Shown here: positions 19,074-28,351 of the stretch, piece by piece
Layout of the letters: every line of letters begins with the position of its first letter
Position numbering within the stretch: the first letter of the stretch is position 1
NCBI RefSeq assembly: GCF_900108485.1
Contig: NZ_FNXF01000004.1
Location: 124,001 to 188,000, forward strand
Reading direction: 5' to 3'
Length of the DNA stretch: 64,000 bases
Source of the DNA: Rheinheimera pacifica
Lineage (GTDB): Bacteria > Pseudomonadota > Gammaproteobacteria > Enterobacterales > Alteromonadaceae
The notes under the pieces: model-generated
What the model was told of the DNA's origin: nothing
Databases searched by the model: none
Seen by the model: the letters and a program-made list of their open reading frames with translations, nothing else
Translations under genes and position numbers: made by a program

Positions 19074-20207
19074 ATGATTGGTGTAATCACAGAAAACAAC
19101 GCGTTGGCAGCCTATTGCCAGCAGGTAGCTAACAGTAAATTACTGGCGGTAGACACTGAGTTTATCCGGCAAAGTACGTTGTTTCCTAAACTGGGTTTAA
19201 TCCAATTATATGATGGTAAGCAGCTGGCGCTGGTGGACCCTTTATCTATTACCGATTGGCAGCCGTTACGGCAGCTGTTTGCCAATCCGGAGCTGATCAA
19301 ATTATTACACTCATGTAGTGAAGATATAGAAGCGCTGGCCACAATTGGCATTATGCAGATAACACCACTGTTTGACACTCAGCTGGCAGCTGAGCTGTTA
19401 GGCTGGGGCAGCAGCATGGGCTATGCCCGGCTGGTAGAACAACTTAGTGGCGAGATCCTGGACAAAAGTGAATCCCGCACTGACTGGCTGGCACGGCCTT
19501 TGTCACAAACCCAACTGCAGTACGCGGCAAATGATGTGCATTTTTTGTTCCCGCTGTACCAGCACCTTACCGCGCAAATGACACCCATGCAGCAGCAACT
19601 ATTGCTGGCTGAAGGGCAACAGTTAATGCAACGGCGTGAGCAGCAATTACCGCTGGAATTTAAGTATCTGGACATTAAAAACAGCTGGCAGCTTACGCCC
19701 AGAGAGTTGGCGGTGCTGCGTGAGTTAGCCGCCTGGCGCCAGCAATATGCTATGCAACGGGATCTGGCGCTGGGGCTTATTATCAAAGATATTCAGCTTA
19801 TTGAACTGGCCAAACGCCGCCCGGCAACAGCTGAAAGCTTGCTGAATATTCCGGGTATGCCACCACGGGAACTGCGCCGCCATGCCAAGGCGCTGATTGA
19901 ACTGATACGTGCCGCGAAAGAGCTGCCGCAAACAGAGTGCCCACAGCGTTTTTATCACCCGTCGCAGTTTGCCGGTTATAAAGAAACGGTGACCCAACTT
20001 ACCCAAGCGATTAAACAAGCATCGGTTGAGCATAATATTCCGGCTGAATTTATGTCAGTAAAACGCCAGCTTAATGAGTACCTGAACTGGTGCTGGCGGG
20101 TAACTGATCAAGAGCGCGAGCTGTTGCCAAGGCCCGAGTATTTAAAAGGGTGGCGTACTGAATATTTAAAGCCATTTTTACCTGTTCCGGCACATATTAC
20201 TCTGTAA
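19074..20207 (+). CDS. rnd: Ribonuclease D
   Basis: 3'-5' exoribonuclease that trims tRNA and other stable RNA precursors. The N-terminal DEDD exonuclease domain (about 1-190) has AVDTEFIRQ (motif I), HSCSEDIEAL (motif II) and YAANDVHFLFPLY (motif III). One HRDC domain follows at about 205-290, with a second helical region to the end. At 377 aa it matches E. coli. It is monocistronic behind the fadD terminator. Confidence 0.95.
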   Translation: MIGVITENNALAAYCQQVANSKLLAVDTEFIRQSTLFPKLGLIQLYDGKQLALVDPLSITDWQPLRQLFANPELIKLLHSCSEDIEALATIGIMQITPLFDTQLAAELLGWGSSMGYARLVEQLSGEILDKSESRTDWLARPLSQTQLQYAANDVHFLFPLYQHLTAQMTPMQQQLLLAEGQQLMQRREQQLPLEFKYLDIKNSWQLTPRELAVLRELAAWRQQYAMQRDLALGLIIKDIQLIELAKRRPATAESLLNIPGMPPRELRRHAKALIELIRAAKELPQTECPQRFYHPSQFAGYKETVTQLTQAIKQASVEHNIPAEFMSVKRQLNEYLNWCWRVTDQERELLPRPEYLKGWRTEYLKPFLPVPAHITL

Positions 20208-20353
20208 AAGAGTCGTCACTACGTAGGTTTGTCTGTTTTGGATTAGTACTTTTTTTCGACATTTTTATTCGATTTTTGTCATAAAACTGTGCTGATCCTC
20301 AGCAAAAACCCTGGCGTAACACTTCAGCAATTCACAACTGAAGGGTTACAACA

Positions 20354-21739
20354 ATGAATGAAATAAAAAGCTTTGCTTTACCTGCAGTGCTGGCAGTGTC
20401 TCTTACAGGCTGCTGGTTAGATGATGACAACGATCCCGCTCCAACACCAGAACCGCCTCCGCCAGTAGTGGTTGATGCTACGGTACAGGTAGTTCATACC
20501 TCGATAGACGCACCTAATGTTAATGTGTTAGCCAATGGTGATGCTGCTATAGAAAGCCTGGCCTTTGGCGAAGCATCAGAGGTGCTGTCACTGCCTCCGG
20601 CGACTTACAGCATCGCGGTTGATGCTATTTTACCGGGGGAAGACAACACCGCTACGGTAATAGGTCCACTGGATTTAGCACTTGAAGAAGCAACCCGTTA
20701 CACTGTATTTGCTGTTGGCAAGGTTGCAGAGGAATCACTTGAGCCTTTAGTGGTTACCGGTACAGTGGATGACGTAGCCGCGGGAAAAATCCGCCTGCAG
20801 GTAGTGCATGCTGCTTCTACAGCGCCTGAAGTCAGTGTACATGTTACCGCACCAGACGCCGAACTTGGCACCCCGGCGGTGACCTTCTCATTTAAAGATT
20901 TTACTGATCCATTAGTGCTGGACCCTGCTGCATACCGCGTGCGTATTACCTTACCTGATAATGAAACGGTAGTGTTTGATAGCGGTACGCTGGATTTAAG
21001 CGCTGCAGGTACGGATCTGGTTGTTGCTGCTGTTGACAGCCAGTATTCAGGTGAATCGCCGGTGTCGCTGTTAGCAGTAGGTCAGGATGGCAGCGAGCTG
21101 GCCATTCTGGATGCCGGTGCTACGGCATCAGTAAGGGTAGTGCACAATGTCTCTGATGCCCCGGCGGTAGATGTGATAGTCAACGACGCTATAACGCTGG
21201 TAGATGCGCTGGCATTCCCTGATTTTACAGATTATGTTGCAGTAGAACCTGATACTTACAACGTAAAAGTTGCTGCCGATGCCGACAATAGTGTAGTGGT
21301 GATCGATGCTGACGTTACCGTGGAGGCCGGCGCTTTTTACAGCGTGCTGGCAGTAGGGTCTCTGGGTGAAGAGACAGTTGAACCGCTGATCCTGGCGGAT
21401 ATGCCACGGCGGGTGGCAACTGAAGCCAAAGTGCGTATTGTGCACGGCTCTACGCTGGCGGGTAATGTAGATATTTATGTCACGGCTGATGGTGATATTG
21501 CCACCGCAACACCGGCTTTTAGTAATGTACCCTTTAAAGCTGAAACTGGCTATGTTGCGCTGGCTGGCGGTGATTATGTGGTTACTGTAACGCCAACCGG
21601 TAGCAAAACCGCAGCTATTGAAGCGCCGGTAAGCCTGGAGGCAAATAGCATTTACACTGCCATAGCGCGTGATGGCGTAAATCTGGATGCAACCATGATA
21701 GGTTTAATCCTGATGGATGACTTTGTAACTGTGCCGTGA
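20354..21739 (+). CDS. DUF4397 repeat lipoprotein
   Basis: A lipoprotein with lipobox SLTGC ending at about residue 20, then an acidic, Pro-rich linker. Four tandem DUF4397 beta-domains follow, starting near residues 43, 147, 260 and 359. Each opens with a VxVVH-like strand and an APxVxV motif. Such repeats look like surface or periplasmic adhesive/structural modules; the function is unknown. The mature protein has a strong negative charge. It is monocistronic with a good terminator. Its place between rnd and minE suggests an insertion into a conserved gene order. Confidence 0.85.
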   Translation: MNEIKSFALPAVLAVSLTGCWLDDDNDPAPTPEPPPPVVVDATVQVVHTSIDAPNVNVLANGDAAIESLAFGEASEVLSLPPATYSIAVDAILPGEDNTATVIGPLDLALEEATRYTVFAVGKVAEESLEPLVVTGTVDDVAAGKIRLQVVHAASTAPEVSVHVTAPDAELGTPAVTFSFKDFTDPLVLDPAAYRVRITLPDNETVVFDSGTLDLSAAGTDLVVAAVDSQYSGESPVSLLAVGQDGSELAILDAGATASVRVVHNVSDAPAVDVIVNDAITLVDALAFPDFTDYVAVEPDTYNVKVAADADNSVVVIDADVTVEAGAFYSVLAVGSLGEETVEPLILADMPRRVATEAKVRIVHGSTLAGNVDIYVTADGDIATATPAFSNVPFKAETGYVALAGGDYVVTVTPTGSKTAAIEAPVSLEANSIYTAIARDGVNLDATMIGLILMDDFVTVP

Positions 21740-21772
21740 GTATAAAACGGGCACTGCCGTAACATGATATTG

Positions 21773-21800
21773 AAGCCCGCATTAAGCGGGCTTTGTTTTT
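21773..21800 (+). terminator. Terminator of the DUF4397 lipoprotein gene
   Basis: AAGCCCGC, loop ATTAA, GCGGGCTT, then TGTTTTT. It is 33 bases after the stop codon. Confidence 0.9.
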
Positions 21801-21883
21801 ATAAACATATAAAGAAATATTTTGCTGAGATAATCCGGTTTTGCTAATGTGCAGCAACATTATTGATAAAATCAGGAATAATA

Positions 21884-23809
21884 ATGAAAGGATGCATAAG
21901 TGTAGTGTTGGCTTTGTTATTCAGCGTGGTTAACGCTGCTGAATTGCCGGTAGAAGCCTTTGCCAGCGCACCAACTATCGACATGTTAAAGTTATCGCCC
22001 GATGGCACTAAATTATCCATGATCCAGACAGTAGATACCGAAAAAGAGCAGCTGGTGCTGGTAAAACTGTTTGATCTGGAAACCGGAAAGCAGAAGTTTC
22101 TGGTGAAAGCTGATAGCAGAGAGCTGACAATTTATTCGGTTATCTGGGCCAATAATAAACAGTTATTAATGAAAGCAAATTATGCTTCTCACCGCCAGGG
22201 TACGCCGGTAACTGAAACCCGTTTAATGGTAATTGACACTGAAACCGGTAAAAATCGTAGTGTTGTCCGGGGGCAGCTGCAACGTAAACTGGTACGTACT
22301 CCGCAATTTCAATCAAATATTGTGGCGTTAATGCCGGAAGATGAAGAGCATTTTTTGCTGGCGCTAGATGGCTTTAACTATGGAGTAGGCACCAGTGTGG
22401 TTAAAATTAGTCTTGATGGTGCTATGTCTGAGATTGTTGCACATTCCCGTGAGAACCTGATCGACTGGGTTGCCGACAGACAACACAAACCGCGTATCGC
22501 TATTTTTCGTGACGATGTTCAGTTTCAGATAAAAGAAAAAAAACCAAACAGTAAAGACTTCCGCTTACTGTGGCAGTTTGAAGCCTTATCAGAAGAGACG
22601 ATCTGGCCAATCGGCTTTGATGAAGACCCAAACCTGTTATATGTGTCGGCCTACCATAATGGCAAAAAAGCCATATTTAAAGTTGATCTGGCTAAAGACA
22701 AGCCAGAGCTTGAGCTGATAAAAGCCAATCCTGATTACGATGTTCCTGCTGATATTTCTTACTCCTGGCAGGACAAGAAGATTATTGCCATTGGCGAAGA
22801 CTATATAGACCCTAAGTATCAGGCGTTCCAGAAGGCGGTGGATGATGCCTTACCTGATGCCGATAATTATATTGTTAGTATGAGCCATGACCAAAACCGC
22901 TATGTAGTATTAACCAGCAGTGCAACCAACGCCGGTGCTTATTTGTTAGGCGATCGTAAAGCCAAAGCTATGCAGTTTTTGCTGCCTAAATTCAGCCAAC
23001 TCGAGCCGGAGTTGATGGCGGCAAAACAAAAGATTCAATACAAAGCCCGCGATGGTTTAACTATTGAAGGCTATCTGACCACGCCAAAAGGCTATCAGCA
23101 GGGATCATTGCCTACCATTGTTTTTCCACACGGTGGGCCTATATCTTTTGATAATGATGGTTTTGACTACTGGACACAGTTTTTTGCTAACCGTGGTTAC
23201 GCCGTACTGCAGATGAACTTTCGTGGTTCTTACGGCTATGGTTTTGATTTTATGCAAATGGGCCTGCAAGGCTGGGGTTTGCAAATGCAGGATGACGTAG
23301 AAGACGGTACGCGCTGGTTAATTGAACAAGGTATAGCCGTACCCGGAAACATTTGCATAGTTGGCGCCAGCTACGGTGGTTATGCCGCTTTGATGGGCGC
23401 CGTGAAAACACCGGATTTATATCAGTGTGTGGTAAGTTTTGCCGGCGTTACTGATGTAGAAGCGCTGGTAAAATCGCAGCGCAATTTTACCAATTATGAA
23501 ATTGTTAAAAAGCAAATAGGCGATAATTTCGACCTGCTGGAGCAGCGATCACCGCTGACACATGCCGAGAAAATTCAGGTGCCGGTATTATTAATACACG
23601 GTACTAAAGATCGTTCTGTGCCGGTAAAACAAAGCACAGCGATGTTCAGAGCACTGAAAAGCAAGAAAAAATCAGTAGAATATATTGAACTGGAAGACGG
23701 CGATCATTACCTGAGCACCAACAGCCACCGGCTGGAAACTTTTAAAGTGATGGATCGTTTTCTGAAAAGCCATTTACAGTTGCCAGTGCAGCAAATTGCC
23801 GTTAATTAA
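21884..23809 (+). CDS. S9 family (prolyl oligopeptidase-type) serine peptidase, exported
   Basis: Starts at ATG 21884 (AGGA seven bases upstream) with a signal peptide (ISVVLALLFSVVNA). The N-terminal two thirds is a predicted beta-propeller. The C-terminal alpha/beta-hydrolase domain carries the triad Ser496 (GASYGGYA), Asp576 (HGTKDRSVP) and His608 (DGDHYLS). This is the acylaminoacyl/dipeptidyl peptidase pattern, and it probably cleaves short peptides in the periplasm. 641 aa. It shares a bidirectional terminator with minE. Confidence 0.9.
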   Translation: MKGCISVVLALLFSVVNAAELPVEAFASAPTIDMLKLSPDGTKLSMIQTVDTEKEQLVLVKLFDLETGKQKFLVKADSRELTIYSVIWANNKQLLMKANYASHRQGTPVTETRLMVIDTETGKNRSVVRGQLQRKLVRTPQFQSNIVALMPEDEEHFLLALDGFNYGVGTSVVKISLDGAMSEIVAHSRENLIDWVADRQHKPRIAIFRDDVQFQIKEKKPNSKDFRLLWQFEALSEETIWPIGFDEDPNLLYVSAYHNGKKAIFKVDLAKDKPELELIKANPDYDVPADISYSWQDKKIIAIGEDYIDPKYQAFQKAVDDALPDADNYIVSMSHDQNRYVVLTSSATNAGAYLLGDRKAKAMQFLLPKFSQLEPELMAAKQKIQYKARDGLTIEGYLTTPKGYQQGSLPTIVFPHGGPISFDNDGFDYWTQFFANRGYAVLQMNFRGSYGYGFDFMQMGLQGWGLQMQDDVEDGTRWLIEQGIAVPGNICIVGASYGGYAALMGAVKTPDLYQCVVSFAGVTDVEALVKSQRNFTNYEIVKKQIGDNFDLLEQRSPLTHAEKIQVPVLLIHGTKDRSVPVKQSTAMFRALKSKKKSVEYIELEDGDHYLSTNSHRLETFKVMDRFLKSHLQLPVQQIAVN

Positions 23810-23834
23810 GCCGGAAAATTACAGCGACATTAAA

Positions 23835-23865
23835 ACAATAAGCCCGCATTCAGCGGGCTTATTGT
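23835..23865. terminator. Bidirectional terminator between the S9 peptidase gene and minE
   Basis: A perfect 13-bp stem (ACAATAAGCCCGC and complement, loop ATTCA) between two convergent genes. A/T flanks on both sides suit termination in either direction. Confidence 0.85.
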
Positions 23866-23878
23866 CGATAGCAGTACT

Positions 23879-24139
23879 TTAACGCTTATCTTCCGGGAAG
23901 GTAACGTTTAGCTCCAGCACCGACAGTTCATCGCCGCGTTGCTCCAGTGACACAGCAATATCTTCCGGCGAAATATCCACGTATTTGCGGATTACCTCTA
24001 AGATATCACGCTCCAGCTGCGGCAGATAATCCGGGCTGTTACGCCGTCTGCGCTCATGCGCCACGATGATTTGTAAACGCTCTTTGGCAGTATTGGCGGT
24101 GGTTTTCTTACTCGAGCGAAAATAATCCAGTAATGACAT
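23879..24139 (-). CDS. minE: Cell division topological specificity factor MinE
   Basis: Drives pole-to-pole oscillation of MinD by stimulating its ATPase and so confines MinCD inhibition to the poles. At 86 aa, the N-terminal amphipathic membrane/anti-MinCD segment ([10 protein letters not shown]) and the dimerising topological domain (about 32-86) are both present. It is the last gene of minCDE, three bases after minD. Confidence 0.97.
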   Translation of the reverse strand: MSLLDYFRSSKKTTANTAKERLQIIVAHERRRRNSPDYLPQLERDILEVIRKYVDISPEDIAVSLEQRGDELSVLELNVTFPEDKR

Positions 24140-24142
24140 CCT

Positions 24143-24952
24143 TTATCCTCCAAAAATCCGCTTTAACAGACCTTTTTTCTCTACGGTTAAAAAGCGAAAC
24201 GGCACTTTTTCACCCAACAAGCGATCAACAGTATCTAAATACGCCTGGCCAGCATCGCTGTCTTTATCCAGGATCACCGGCTGGCCTGAGTTTGAGGCAT
24301 TAAGCACGGCTTGTGATTCCGGAATAACTCCCAGCAAATCAATCGACAGAATTTCTTTTACATCTTCTACGCTGAGCATTTCGCCTTTTTCTACCCGCTC
24401 AGGGTTGTAGCGTGTCAGCAGCAGGTGTTCTTTAATGGCATCCAGACCTTGTTCGGCGCGGCGGGATTTGCTCGACAGCATACCGAGAATACGGTCTGAG
24501 TCGCGTACTGATGATACTTCAGGGTTGGTCACTACTACTGCTTCATCGGCGAAATACAGTGCCATCATGGCACCGGCTTCAATACCGGCGGGCGAGTCAC
24601 ATAAAATAAAGTCGAAATCTTTTGCCAGCTCGTTTAACACCCGTTCTACGCCTTCTTTGGTCAGCGCGTCTTTGTCACGGGTTTGCGAAGCAGGCAGAAT
24701 AAATAAATTATCGGTGCGCTTATCTTTGATCAGTGTTTGTTTTAAATTGGCTTCGCCGTTGATCACGTTAACAAAGTCGTACACTACGCGCCGCTCACAG
24801 CCCATAATTAAATCTAAATTACGCAGTCCGATATCAAAATCGATAATAACGGTTTTGTTGCCTTTTAACGCCAGGCCTGTACCAATGGCAGCACTGGAAG
24901 TGGTTTTACCTACGCCGCCTTTTCCTGACGTTACTACTATGATTTTTGCCAT
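24143..24952 (-). CDS. minD: Septum site-determining ATPase MinD
   Basis: Membrane-bound ParA-like ATPase. The deviant Walker A is GKGGVGKTT at residue 10 onward. The N-terminal Lys-Gly patch and DIGLRNLD are typical. The C-terminus (LLKRIFGG) is the amphipathic membrane-targeting helix. At 269 aa it matches E. coli. It recruits MinC to the membrane and is displaced by MinE. Confidence 0.98.
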   Translation of the reverse strand: MAKIIVVTSGKGGVGKTTSSAAIGTGLALKGNKTVIIDFDIGLRNLDLIMGCERRVVYDFVNVINGEANLKQTLIKDKRTDNLFILPASQTRDKDALTKEGVERVLNELAKDFDFILCDSPAGIEAGAMMALYFADEAVVVTNPEVSSVRDSDRILGMLSSKSRRAEQGLDAIKEHLLLTRYNPERVEKGEMLSVEDVKEILSIDLLGVIPESQAVLNASNSGQPVILDKDSDAGQAYLDTVDRLLGEKVPFRFLTVEKKGLLKRIFGG

Positions 24953-24962
24953 AGTGAAATCC

Positions 24963-25670
24963 TTACGCTAATTCTGCTAATACCAGTTGGTCGTCTTGTA
25001 ATTTTATACAAGCCGGCTTACCCCAAAAATCGCCTTGCAGGCTGTCGCTAAGCCAGTAATTACCAGCAATAGACACCAGTTCAGCCTGTAAGTTGTAACA
25101 AAAAATACGTTTAGTGCTGTCACCGCCCGCACCGGCAATAGCTTTGCCGCGCAAGGTGCCATAAATATGAATATTGCCGTCGGCAATGACTTCGGCACCG
25201 GCACCAACAGTACCTTTAACAATTAAATCAGCACCTTTGGCATATACCTGCTGGCCAGAGCGCACAGTTTGCTCAACAATTTTGCTGTCCATCGGTACGT
25301 TAACTGTGCTGGTTACCACTGCTGTCTGGCGTGTATTGCTGCTGGCGGTTACCGCAGTTTTGCTGTCTTTGGCCAGTTGTAATGCGGCCAGGCCAGCCTG
25401 CTGCGCTTGTTGCTTTAACTCACTGCTGGCACCACACACACCCACCAGCACCAGTTTTAACTCGGTAAAGAGTTGTTTTATCGCATGAAAATCAGGAGCT
25501 TGCTCTACATCCGCTAAATTAAGAATAATAGGCGCCTGATAAAAAAACGCCGGAGCCTGAGCCAGCTTCTGCTTAAGTTGCCAAGAGAGTGAACTGACAC
25601 TGAGATCGGCACATGACAGCACCGATAAAGGAAATAAGCTGCCTTTTAGTTCCAAAGACTGATCTGACAT
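24963..25670 (-). CDS. minC: Septum site-determining protein MinC
   Basis: FtsZ assembly inhibitor. The N-terminal FtsZ-binding domain (about 1-105) is joined by a Ser/Thr/Val-rich linker to the C-terminal beta-helix (about 125-235; VRSGQQVYAKGADLIVKG, GNIHIYGTLRGKA), which binds MinD and dimerises. 235 aa. It is the first gene of the min operon and divergent from ycgL. Confidence 0.96.
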   Translation of the reverse strand: MSDQSLELKGSLFPLSVLSCADLSVSSLSWQLKQKLAQAPAFFYQAPIILNLADVEQAPDFHAIKQLFTELKLVLVGVCGASSELKQQAQQAGLAALQLAKDSKTAVTASSNTRQTAVVTSTVNVPMDSKIVEQTVRSGQQVYAKGADLIVKGTVGAGAEVIADGNIHIYGTLRGKAIAGAGGDSTKRIFCYNLQAELVSIAGNYWLSDSLQGDFWGKPACIKLQDDQLVLAELA

Positions 25671-25835
25671 AAGGGTATAGTGCGCACTTGTTATTATTTA
25701 CCATAACCGGGTGTTTTCACTTAGCCAAACCCCGGCATTTATTTGCGTTGCCGCGAGTCTGCGGGTACGCAATACAAGGCTGTCATGTTATAGTTTAGCC
25801 CTTAGTTAAGCAAGGTTGATGCGTGGTTTTATTCG

Positions 25836-26108
25836 ATGCTGTGTGCCGTTTATAAAAGTGTGCGAAAAGACAGTACCTATCTGTATGTTGAACGCAGAGA
25901 TGATTTTAGCAAGGTGCCAGAAGCCCTGCTGCAAACCTTTGGCACGCCTGTGCTGGTTACCCTAATCAATTTGGCCGGGCGGGAACATTTAGCCCTGGCG
26001 GATATCGAGAAGGTAAAACAGCAATTGCAGCAGCAGGGTTATTATTTACAGATACCGCCGCCGGTAGACAACTTACTGGCAGAACACAAAAAGCTGTTAC
26101 AACAGTAA
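25836..26108 (+). CDS. ycgL: YcgL family protein
   Basis: A 90-aa protein with the YcgL signature (YKSVRKDSTYLYVERRDDF and VPEALLQTFG). The family is conserved in gammaproteobacteria and its biochemical role is not settled. As in E. coli, it stands divergent from minC and is followed by a ycgM/ycgN pair, here with a lytic transglycosylase inserted. A short hairpin (TTGCGT/ACGCAA, 25743-25772) and a TATAGT (25789-25794) lie upstream. Confidence 0.9.
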   Translation: MLCAVYKSVRKDSTYLYVERRDDFSKVPEALLQTFGTPVLVTLINLAGREHLALADIEKVKQQLQQQGYYLQIPPPVDNLLAEHKKLLQQ

Positions 26109-26133
26109 CTTCCCATTATCAATAGGTTTTTTT

Positions 26134-27162
26134 ATGTTTAGATCTCTTATCTGTGTTGCCGTAAGTACCTTTTTCAGTGTGGCTGTAATAGCCCAGGAGC
26201 AAACCACCGACAGCAAACCAAGCTTTGCAGACTACACCGCAACGTTAAAGCAAGAAGCGCTAAGTAAAGGCTATGCGCCTGAATTGCTTGAGCCGGTATT
26301 TGCTTCGCTGACGTTTCACGAACGTATTGTCTCTGCCGATAAAAGCCAGCCGGAATTTGTCGAAACCCTCAGTACTTATTTACCCAAGCGTGTAAGCGAA
26401 ACCCGGATAAAAATGGCGCGCGAGCGTTATCAGCAGTATTTACCTGAGCTGGAGAAAATTGGCCAGAAATATGGCGTGCAACCACGCTTTATTGTTGCAT
26501 TATGGGGGCTGGAGAGCAGCTTTGGCCGCATCATGGGCAACTATTCGGTGCCATCGGCGTTAGCCACGTTGGCGTATGAAGGCCGGCGCGAAACCTTTTT
26601 TAAGCAAGAGTTTTATCATGCGCTGGATATTCTGGCGCAAGGGCATATCAGCCTGGATGATATGAAAGGCTCGTGGGCCGGAGCCATGGGGCAAAGCCAG
26701 TTTATGCCCAGCTCTTTTATGGCCTATGCACAAGATGGCGATGGCGATGGCAAAAAAGATATCTGGACTAATCAGCTAGATGTATTTGCCTCTATTGCCA
26801 ACTATTTAAAGCAACAAGGCTGGGATAACAGCAAAACCTGGGGCCGCGAAGTCTTGCTGCCAGAGGGCTTTGATGCAGGCAATGCGATTGCCCGCGGCAG
26901 CCTGCAGCGCAATGAATGGCTGGGACGCTGGTCGCAATCTGAGCGCAGCCTGGCAGACTGGAACAAGCTGGGAGTGCAGCGGCTGAATAAAACGGCTTTA
27001 CCGGCCCGTGATCTGACAGCTGCGCTGGTGTTACCCGATGGCGAAGGTGGCCGTGCCTTTCTGGCGTACGACAACTACAAAGTGCTGATGCACTGGAACC
27101 GCTCTTATTACTTTGTTACCAGCGTGGGCTATCTGGCCGATTTAATTGTGGCTGAGGATTAA
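26134..27162 (+). CDS. MltB-type lytic murein transglycosylase
   Basis: Cleaves peptidoglycan between MurNAc and GlcNAc, forming anhydro-MurNAc. A signal peptide (ICVAVSTFFSVAVIAQ) has no lipobox cysteine, so the enzyme should be soluble in the periplasm. The catalytic Glu is residue 127 in LWGLESSFG. MGQSQFMPSSF and the DGDGDGKKDIW loop are family features. 342 aa. It lies 25 bases after ycgL and five bases before the next gene, hence one operon. Confidence 0.93.
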   Translation: MFRSLICVAVSTFFSVAVIAQEQTTDSKPSFADYTATLKQEALSKGYAPELLEPVFASLTFHERIVSADKSQPEFVETLSTYLPKRVSETRIKMARERYQQYLPELEKIGQKYGVQPRFIVALWGLESSFGRIMGNYSVPSALATLAYEGRRETFFKQEFYHALDILAQGHISLDDMKGSWAGAMGQSQFMPSSFMAYAQDGDGDGKKDIWTNQLDVFASIANYLKQQGWDNSKTWGREVLLPEGFDAGNAIARGSLQRNEWLGRWSQSERSLADWNKLGVQRLNKTALPARDLTAALVLPDGEGGRAFLAYDNYKVLMHWNRSYYFVTSVGYLADLIVAED

Positions 27163-27167
27163 TATTA

Positions 27168-27830
27168 ATGGCTTATCAACACCTGAATACTAGCGGGAAT
27201 CTTATCGACTTGCCTGTCGGTAAAGTCGTGTGCATCGGTCAGAACTATCAGGATCATATTGCCGAAATGCAAAGCAAAACGGCCCCTGAAGCGCTGTTTT
27301 TTATTAAACCCTCTACCGCGCTGTGTGCAATGGCCCCCGGTTTTGCGATTCCGGCTACCCAGGGCGCAGTGCATAACGAAACTGAACTGGCTGTGCTTAT
27401 TGGTAAGCCACTGCGACGGGCTGACTACGCTGCGGTAAATGAGGCTATCTGGGGTTACAGTTTAGCGCTGGATCTGACGCTTCGTGATATACAGGCTCAG
27501 CTTAAGCAATTGGGGCGGCCGTGGGAGATCGCCAAAGGTTTTGATGGCGCTTGTCCGGTAGCCGGTTTTGTTGAAAAAAGCCGGGTACAGCACCCGCAGC
27601 AACTGGAATTCAGCCTGACCGTTAACGACATACCACGCCAGCAAGGCAATACCGCTAATATGATCCGGGGTATTAGCCAGCTTATCAGCGAAATGAGTCA
27701 GCATTTTACGCTGTTGCCCGGCGATATCGTGCTTACCGGCACTCCGGCAGGCGTTGGCCCGCTCAGCTCTGGCGATACGCTGCAGCTACAACTGGCCGAC
27801 CTTTTTACAGTAAATAGCAAGGTAAACTAA
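27168..27830 (+). CDS. Fumarylacetoacetate hydrolase family protein (YcgM-like)
   Basis: Metal-dependent FAH-fold enzyme acting on acylpyruvates or related keto-acids. The N-terminus KVVCIGQNYQDH, the metal-ligand segment HNETELAVLIGK and GDIVLTGTPAGVGP are diagnostic. At 220 aa it matches E. coli YcgM. It is followed two bases later by ycgN. The substrate is not shown by sequence; acylpyruvase or oxaloacetate decarboxylase activity is known in relatives. Confidence 0.9.
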   Translation: MAYQHLNTSGNLIDLPVGKVVCIGQNYQDHIAEMQSKTAPEALFFIKPSTALCAMAPGFAIPATQGAVHNETELAVLIGKPLRRADYAAVNEAIWGYSLALDLTLRDIQAQLKQLGRPWEIAKGFDGACPVAGFVEKSRVQHPQQLEFSLTVNDIPRQQGNTANMIRGISQLISEMSQHFTLLPGDIVLTGTPAGVGPLSSGDTLQLQLADLFTVNSKVN

Positions 27831-27832
27831 AA

Positions 27833-28327
27833 ATGGCGTTAGCAGAGCGGTTCTGGGAAGCGAAAAGCCTGGACGAAATGAACACTGAAGAGTGGGAAGC
27901 CTTATGCGATGGCTGCGCCAAATGCTGTTTAAATAAGTTTATTGACGACGACGAGGACGAAGGGCCGACAGCCGTGCTGCATCAGGATGAACAGGTGCAT
28001 TACACCAATATCGCCTGTCGCTATTTAAACAGCCATAAATGCGAGTGCACCGAATATACCCAGCGCACTGTGCTGGTGCCCGACTGCATAGCGCTGACAA
28101 AAGAAAACCTGAAACACATTTTCTTTATGCCTACCAGTTGCGCCTACCGGCGTTTGCATGAAGGGCGTGGCTTGCCGCACTGGCATCCGTTATTAAACGG
28201 CGGCAAAAAAAGCTTAATGCATAAAAAGCAAATGTCAGTGCGTAATAAAACCATTTCCGAGTTACAGGTAAACCTGGACGACTTTGAAGATTTTATCGTG
28301 CGCTGGCCATTAAACGATTTGGATTAA
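27833..28327 (+). CDS. ycgN: YcgN family cysteine-cluster protein
   Basis: A 164-aa protein with many cysteines: CDGCAKCC near residue 26, then single Cys residues in NIACRYL, KCECTEY, PDCIAL and TSCAYR. This is the zinc/iron-sulfur-like cluster family UPF0260/YkgJ-like. The function is unknown. It is translationally linked to the FAH gene, as in E. coli. Confidence 0.92.
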   Translation: MALAERFWEAKSLDEMNTEEWEALCDGCAKCCLNKFIDDDEDEGPTAVLHQDEQVHYTNIACRYLNSHKCECTEYTQRTVLVPDCIALTKENLKHIFFMPTSCAYRRLHEGRGLPHWHPLLNGGKKSLMHKKQMSVRNKTISELQVNLDDFEDFIVRWPLNDLD

Positions 28328-28351
28328 ACAGCGCAGAGCGGAGTTACTGTC

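Noticed and set aside
25743-25772. Hairpin TTGCGT/ACGCAA upstream of ycgL as a regulatory site
   Set aside because: Only a short stem with an inner CCGC/GCGG pair; could be an operator or chance. Too weak to annotate as a feature.
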